Source: Candidatus Nitrososphaera gargensis Ga9.2 (GTDB lineage Archaea > Thermoproteota > Nitrososphaeria > Nitrososphaerales > Nitrososphaeraceae). From it: DNA of 64,000 nt. A program made the translations under genes and the position numbers. Every line of letters begins with the position of its first letter. Position 1 is the first letter of the stretch. Below the pieces are notes generated by a model. That model saw nothing but the letters and a program-made list of their open reading frames with translations. It did no database searches and was not told where the DNA came from. Location of the stretch: assembly GCF_000303155.1 (NCBI RefSeq), contig NC_018719.1:1302001-1366000 (forward strand), given 5' to 3'. This document shows, piece by piece, positions 60,177-64,000 of this stretch.

Positions 60177-60734
60177 TTGCAGTACTCTGTGCCTGCAGAC
60201 GTCAAGGACTTGCTGTATTCCGCCATAAACGAAATAGGTAAGGAAAAGATTCGGATGGATATTGCTTCTAATATGGATGTCTGCGAAAAATACTGTGTAG
60301 AAATTCTCGGCAAATGCCAAAGCAGGCTGGGCCCTGAAACAAATGATGAAACGCTTGCGACACTGTGTGAGGCGCTACTTCATTTCATGCTTACTGCATC
60401 CCTTTTACCGTCTGAGAGAAAGATCAACGTGCACGGAGTAGACCTTGACATCGTCATTCCCTCTACAAGGATGCTAGACAAGAGCCCGGACAAGTCGCTT
60501 GTAATACAGGTGGTAAGGGGAAGCGACCCTACTGCAAAGGTAAAGCAGGCCGAATCCGTGCAACAGCGTCACGAAAACATCTGGCTCATATCTGCAAAGC
60601 AGCTGCTGCATACCAGGTATAGAAACTACCACCTCGGCTCAGGTGGTCTTCCATATTCACAGATAATTTCTGACATCAGTGTGTTCCTATCTGAAAAGGG
60701 AGCTCGCGGGCTGAAACTGCTACACGGACAGTAG
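60177..60734 (+). CDS. Hypothetical protein (185 aa), possible nuclease fold
   Basis: TTG start at 60177 (QYSVPADVKDLLYSAINEIG). First half helical, with Cys residues. The second half has VHGVDLDIVIPSTRML ... SLVIQVVRGSDPTAKVKQAE and NIWLISAK, strands with Asp and Gln placed as in PD-(D/E)xK-like folds; this is a weak structural guess. Its 3' end overlaps the end of bioD by 15 bases. Confidence 0.6.
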   Translation: MQYSVPADVKDLLYSAINEIGKEKIRMDIASNMDVCEKYCVEILGKCQSRLGPETNDETLATLCEALLHFMLTASLLPSERKINVHGVDLDIVIPSTRMLDKSPDKSLVIQVVRGSDPTAKVKQAESVQQRHENIWLISAKQLLHTRYRNYHLGSGGLPYSQIISDISVFLSEKGARGLKLLHGQ

Positions 60735-61421
60735 CAGGCTATCGAGATCTATTATTTTTTCAAGGATTTTTCCGATAATGGTGTGATTCGCACTTTTTGA
60801 GAAGGGCAAGGTCCCAAGAACCCTGATGCCTGTTAGCCTTTCTATCATTTCTGGCGCTTTTTGCTCTGCAATGCTTGGCTTTTTTGGCATTTTGTTAACA
60901 ATGATACCCCTGATGTTGATGCCAAATTCCTTGCAGGCCATCACCGTAAGCAGAGTATGGTTGAGCGTTCCTATCACCGGCGTTGTGACGATTATGGCCG
61001 GCAGCCCCGCCCTCTTTGCAAAATCTGCGACAGACTCGTTTTCTGTCAGCGGCACCATTATCCCGCCGATGCCTTCGACTACCATGAAATCGTGCTTCTT
61101 TGCAAGATTCTGCAAAACCTGCAATGCGTTTTCTATACTGGTAGGAGGCTCGCGTCTTAGCTGCCAGGCAAGAAGAGGAGAGGCCGCTACCGAGTAAAAG
61201 AAAGGATTCAGCTCACTGTCAGGATCGTCCACACCGGCGGCCTCGGCAAGAATTGCTGTGTCTTGAGACCTGTATTTTTTTGAAAATGTCCTGTTTGCCG
61301 TGGCGAATGGCTTCATGACGCCTACATTGACTTTATGCCTTCTCAGGGCCCACACAAGCCCTGCAGATACTGCAGTCTTGCCAACTCCTGTCCCTGTGCC
61401 TGTTACGAATATGCCGCGCAT
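60720..61421 (-). CDS. bioD: Dethiobiotin synthetase
   Basis: ATG at 61421 (MRGIFVTGTGTGVGKTAVSA), 233 residues. P-loop GTGTGVGKT (8-16), MKPFATANRTFSKKYRSQDT, VEGIGGIMVPLTENESVADF. Closes the ureido ring with CO2 and ATP. The frame is open 219 bases further upstream but that part overlaps bioA and its promoter. Divergent from bioA over 42 bases. Confidence 0.95.
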   Translation of the reverse strand: MRGIFVTGTGTGVGKTAVSAGLVWALRRHKVNVGVMKPFATANRTFSKKYRSQDTAILAEAAGVDDPDSELNPFFYSVAASPLLAWQLRREPPTSIENALQVLQNLAKKHDFMVVEGIGGIMVPLTENESVADFAKRAGLPAIIVTTPVIGTLNHTLLTVMACKEFGINIRGIIVNKMPKKPSIAEQKAPEMIERLTGIRVLGTLPFSKSANHTIIGKILEKIIDLDSLLLSV

Positions 61422-61463
61422 GGAAATATTATTAGAGCCATGGCTGGCACCTATATTTAACTG

Positions 61464-62801
61464 ATGAACCTGAGAGATGCAGACAAAAAGTTCGTCTGGC
61501 ACCCGTATACTCAGATGAGCGACTGGAAAAAGTGGAACAACAGGGTAATAGTAAAGGGCGAGGGGTTTTACCTCGTCGATAGCGAGGGCACGAGGTATCT
61601 TGACGGCATTGCCAGCATGTGGTGCAATGTCTGGGGCCACGGCCAGAATAAAGTAGTCGAGGCAATGACAGAACAGCTAAAAAACCTGCAGCATTCAACG
61701 TTGTTCGGGCTTGCCAACGGCCCGTCGGCACAACTTGCCGAGGAGCTTGTGGTACGTGCAAAGGGCATGGACAGGGTATTCTATACAGACAATGGATCCA
61801 CCGCAATTGAAGCCGCCATGAAGATGGCACTCCAGTACTGGCGCAACAAGGGCAGGAACGCAAAGAAGGGATTCATCTCGCTAGAGCATGGATATCATGG
61901 CGACACGATTGGCACCATGTCTGTGGGCTACATCGAGAAATTTTTTGGCGCTTACAAGCCATTGCTGACCAGAGTGCACAGAGCCCCAAGTCCTCTCCTC
62001 TACGGAAGCCGGTTTGAGAATGAAAAAGATCTGGTAGATTGGTGCCTTGAGAAAACGGAAAAGCTTCTCAAAAAGCGTGGTGACAGGACAGCCGCGCTAG
62101 TTATGGAAAGCGGTGCCCAGATCGCTGGAGGTGCGATCATTTACCCTGACGGCTACCAGAGAAAGGTTGCCAGACTGTGCAGAGACTATGACGTATTGCT
62201 GGTGCTGGACGAAATTGCAACAGGGTTTGGCCGGCTCGGTAGCATGATCGAATACCTTGCCCAGAGATCAAAGCCAGACATAGTCTGCTTTGGAAAAGCT
62301 CTGACTGCAGGGTATTTCCCACTTGCAGTTACGCTTACCACTGATCGCATCTTTGACGCGTTCCTTGGCAAGTATTCTGAAAACAAGCATTTCTATCATG
62401 GACACACTTTTACGGGCCATCCTGTCGGCTGCGCAGCCGCATTGGCAAATATCGAACTTTACGAAAAACAGAATCTAATGCAACAAATCAATGAAAATGG
62501 CAAATACATAGCGTCAAGGCTGCGCGAATTTGTAAGATCGCCGATAGTGGCAGACATCCGGCACAAGGGACTGCTGGCAGGTATCGAACTGGCAAGGAAC
62601 AACAAGCCAATTGTCACGCTGAAAAATAAAGAGAGGATAAACTACTTTATCATGCAAGAGTCGTTGAAGATGGGCGTGCATCTGCGGCCGCTGGGCAACA
62701 TCATGATGGTGATCCCTCCGCTTGCGATCGGGAGAAAAGATCTTGAGAAGCTGCTTGATGTGCAGCTAGAGGTATTGAGAAAAGTGGAGAAGCTATCTTA
62801 G
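61464..62801 (+). CDS. bioA: Adenosylmethionine-8-amino-7-oxononanoate aminotransferase
   Basis: 445 residues, class III PLP aminotransferase. FVWHPYTQMSDWKKW start, YLDGIASMWCNVWGHGQNKV, VFYTDNGSTAIEAAMKMALQ, VLLVLDEIATGFGRLGSM, and PLP Lys278 in DIVCFGKALTAGYFPLAVTL. Makes 7,8-diaminopelargonate. Its 3' end overlaps the recombinase gene by 9 bases. Confidence 0.96.
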   Translation: MNLRDADKKFVWHPYTQMSDWKKWNNRVIVKGEGFYLVDSEGTRYLDGIASMWCNVWGHGQNKVVEAMTEQLKNLQHSTLFGLANGPSAQLAEELVVRAKGMDRVFYTDNGSTAIEAAMKMALQYWRNKGRNAKKGFISLEHGYHGDTIGTMSVGYIEKFFGAYKPLLTRVHRAPSPLLYGSRFENEKDLVDWCLEKTEKLLKKRGDRTAALVMESGAQIAGGAIIYPDGYQRKVARLCRDYDVLLVLDEIATGFGRLGSMIEYLAQRSKPDIVCFGKALTAGYFPLAVTLTTDRIFDAFLGKYSENKHFYHGHTFTGHPVGCAAALANIELYEKQNLMQQINENGKYIASRLREFVRSPIVADIRHKGLLAGIELARNNKPIVTLKNKERINYFIMQESLKMGVHLRPLGNIMMVIPPLAIGRKDLEKLLDVQLEVLRKVEKLS

Positions 62802-63386
62802 CTGCCTCAGCTCTTTGTACAGCGTAGCCTTTGAGACGCCCAAGTTCTTGGCTATTTTTGCCTTTGAGTGGTTCTCTGCCAGCAGTGTGATTAACTGGTT
62901 CTTGTCTATCACTTTTTGAGGTCTGCCAATTCCTTTGCCCGCAGCTCTAGCCCTCTCCATGCCGTCTTTTGTCCTCTGCACCAACATCTCGCGCTCTCTC
63001 TCGGCAACCCAGGTAAGGATGCCGATCATGAGTTTTCTGACGCTCGGTTCCGTCGTTTGCAGAAAAGATTCCCTCGGAGAACACGAGATTAAAGGAGCGT
63101 ACTGCTCTATCGCTTTTATGGCATCGAGGGTATCCCAGAAGGTTCTGCCTACGCGTGACAGCTCGTACACCAAGATTGCATCGACTCCTGCCGTTTTGAT
63201 AAGCTCGAGCATTTCCTGAAATCCGCGCCGCTGCGTAGCAGGGACCTTGCCACTGACAGCGGAATCTTCAAAAAAGTCAAGTATCTGGTAATTGTTTTCC
63301 TGCGCCCATTTTTCAAGAGCCAACTTTTGGTTCTGCACAGTCTGCTCTTCGGTGCTTACCCGGAGGTATGCAAAGGCGTATTTCAT
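62793..63386 (-). CDS. Serine recombinase (resolvase/invertase family)
   Basis: ATG at 63386 (MKYAFAYLRVSTEEQTVQNQ), 197 residues. Catalytic Ser11 with Arg9 in YLRVST, EDSAVSGKVPATQRRGFQEM, ILVYELSRVGRTFWDTLDAI, and the helix with MVQRTKDGMERARAAGKGIG. C-terminal HTH: KAKIAKNLGVSKATLYKELR. Standard small resolvase. It interrupts the biotin genes between bioA and bioB. The open frame upstream to 63659 has no sensible protein. No transposase accompanies it. Confidence 0.92.
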   Translation of the reverse strand: MKYAFAYLRVSTEEQTVQNQKLALEKWAQENNYQILDFFEDSAVSGKVPATQRRGFQEMLELIKTAGVDAILVYELSRVGRTFWDTLDAIKAIEQYAPLISCSPRESFLQTTEPSVRKLMIGILTWVAEREREMLVQRTKDGMERARAAGKGIGRPQKVIDKNQLITLLAENHSKAKIAKNLGVSKATLYKELRQLR

Positions 63387-63723
63387 AGATCCTGCTAGAT
63401 AAAACAGCTTAACAGGGACATTGTCAACAAAGTGCGATAAACCGTTCAAAAAGGGTGATGACAGTAAATGACCACCGAATGAGCAACCAAGCAAAATCAA
63501 AAGTAAAAAAACAGGGCATGTTTTTGACCAATCCAGAAACGGGTCCTTTTTTGAACGGCTTGGCAGTGATCGACAAAATGACGGTTTTCGCCATTTCTGT
63601 CCGCTGTCGACAGTCAAAAACGATCTAGCAACATTTTGGCGTTTTTGCACGCAAAACATTGGCTCCGGACGCTGTTTTTTGGCCAGTTATTGATAGATGG
63701 TTTTTACGCACGATTTCCAGCAT
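63387..63723. other. Gene-free stretch upstream of the recombinase with inverted repeats
   Basis: Non-coding. Notable is CCGTTCAAAAAGGG (63442-63455) and, about 95 bases on, the near-inverted CCTTTTTTGAACGG (63546-63559). Further GTTTTTG/GTTTTCG motifs follow (around 63580-63650). This could be the recombinase's own binding (res-like) site. Confidence 0.4.
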
Positions 63724-63751
63724 ATATTTCTAAACTCGAATTTTGAAATAT
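63724..63751. repeat. 28-bp palindrome, copy 2 (upstream of bioB)
   Basis: Arms ATATTTCTAAACTC and GAATTTTGAAATAT; differs from copy 1 (55991-56018) at three positions. Ends 16 bases before the BirA-type operator. Confidence 0.7.
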
Positions 63752-63766
63752 CATGCCCAAACAGCA

Positions 63767-63801
63767 GTTGTGAACCAAAGTTTTAATTACCAGTTTACAA
63801 C
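63767..63801. promoter_or_regulatory. BirA-type biotin operator in the bioB promoter
   Basis: TTGTGAACC (63768-63776), 15-base spacer, AGTTTACAA (63792-63800); with the flanking G and C the arms are 10 bp with two mismatches between them. The known BirA signal is TTGTAAACC-N14/15-GGTTTACAA. The TATA-like TTTTAATTA (63781-63789) lies inside the spacer, 25-33 bases before the bioB ATG, so binding would block initiation. Confidence 0.85.
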
Positions 63802-63813
63802 TCGACTGACCTG

Positions 63814-64000
63814 ATGATGGCCGATTCAGCATTTATCCGCAGTTGCACGAATAAAGTCCTTGCCGGCGGTTCCATTACATTTGAAGAAGCCGAGCGGCTA
63901 CTTGCAACTGATGATGTCATGACGCTTGCCGGCTGCGCCAACACCATAACCCGGACGTTTAATGGAGATACGGTGGATGTCGAAGCCCTGATAAACGCAA
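63814..64000 (+). CDS. bioB: Biotin synthase, N-terminal part (cut by window end)
   Basis: ATG at 63814 (or 63817): MMADSAFIRSCTNKVLAGGS, then ITFEEAERLLATDDVMTLAG and CANTITRTFNGDTVDVEALI. The order and motifs match the N-terminal segment of BioB before the radical-SAM CxxxCxxC, which lies beyond the window. It inserts sulfur into dethiobiotin. Leaderless transcription likely. Confidence 0.88.
   Translation, partial: MMADSAFIRSCTNKVLAGGSITFEEAERLLATDDVMTLAGCANTITRTFNGDTVDVEALINA

Noticed and set aside
61422-61640. N-terminal extension of bioD
   Set aside because: It would overlap bioA and its promoter, and the P-loop must be close to the N-terminus in BioD.
63387-63659. N-terminal extension of the serine recombinase
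   Set aside because: Resolvases begin directly before the YxRVS motif; the extension lacks any known fold.

Overview
This window looks like chromosome from an ammonia-oxidising archaeon of the Nitrososphaera type (Nitrososphaerota/Thaumarchaeota). That is an inference from gene content: archaeal-type ribosomal protein operon, aRF1, proteasome alpha and beta subunits, type II GAPDH, archaeal PUA and DUF371 proteins, TATA-like promoters with many leaderless or TTG/GTG starts, and many tiny Cys-rich proteins. No ammonia-oxidation gene lies in the window, so the assignment rests on overall resemblance.

Layout. 1-2.2 kb: the 5' end of trpG, GAPDH and small proteins. 2.3-3.3 kb: decayed genes. 3.3-10.2 kb: a surface-glycan cluster on the minus strand (two FkbM methyltransferases, three GT4 glycosyltransferases, one membrane protein). 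11-15.4 kb: two large broken genes (a secreted repeat protein and a DUF4157-type protein) around an HTH-CBS regulator and a cluster of TGGAATA sites. 15.5-22.9 kb: aRF1, a GHKL ATPase beside a beta proteasome subunit that lacks the catalytic Thr, a PUA protein, a dead AIM24 gene, homoserine dehydrogenase and an Lrp regulator.

22,945-36,377 is an integrated genetic element. It is bounded by a 14-bp direct repeat (TGCATGGAAAGAAT) that lies in the 3' end of the Lrp gene, so integration only changed its stop codon. It carries a tyrosine integrase, an MCM-like helicase with an altered Walker B, a possible single-strand annealing protein, ParB-like and TFB-like proteins, four AbrB-fold proteins, several zinc-ribbon miniproteins, a repeat-rich gene-free stretch that could be the origin, and at the right end a DprA-like plus phosphoribosyltransferase gene pair that may be a defence or toxin-antitoxin cassette.

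36.4-47.1 kb: a TauE/SafE permease, a tandem SDR protein, purEK and divergent purC, an ArsR-like regulator, proteasome alpha, a thioredoxin-like protein, a SPOUT methyltransferase and a SIMPL protein. 47.3-55.3 kb: ribosomal proteins uL3 to uL6 with RNase P protein Rnp1; uL2 is missing from its usual place. This is followed by a tRNA-Asn(GUU) with an intron at an unusual position. 55.5-60.7 kb: an HTH membrane protein, a DUF35-thiolase pair, a flavin-dependent oxidoreductase and a sugar nucleotidyltransferase. 60.7-64 kb: biotin genes bioD, bioA and bioB (cut by the window end), with a serine recombinase inserted between bioA and bioB and a clear BirA-type operator directly in front of bioB. 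A 28-bp palindrome occurs both at 56.0 kb and upstream of bioB.
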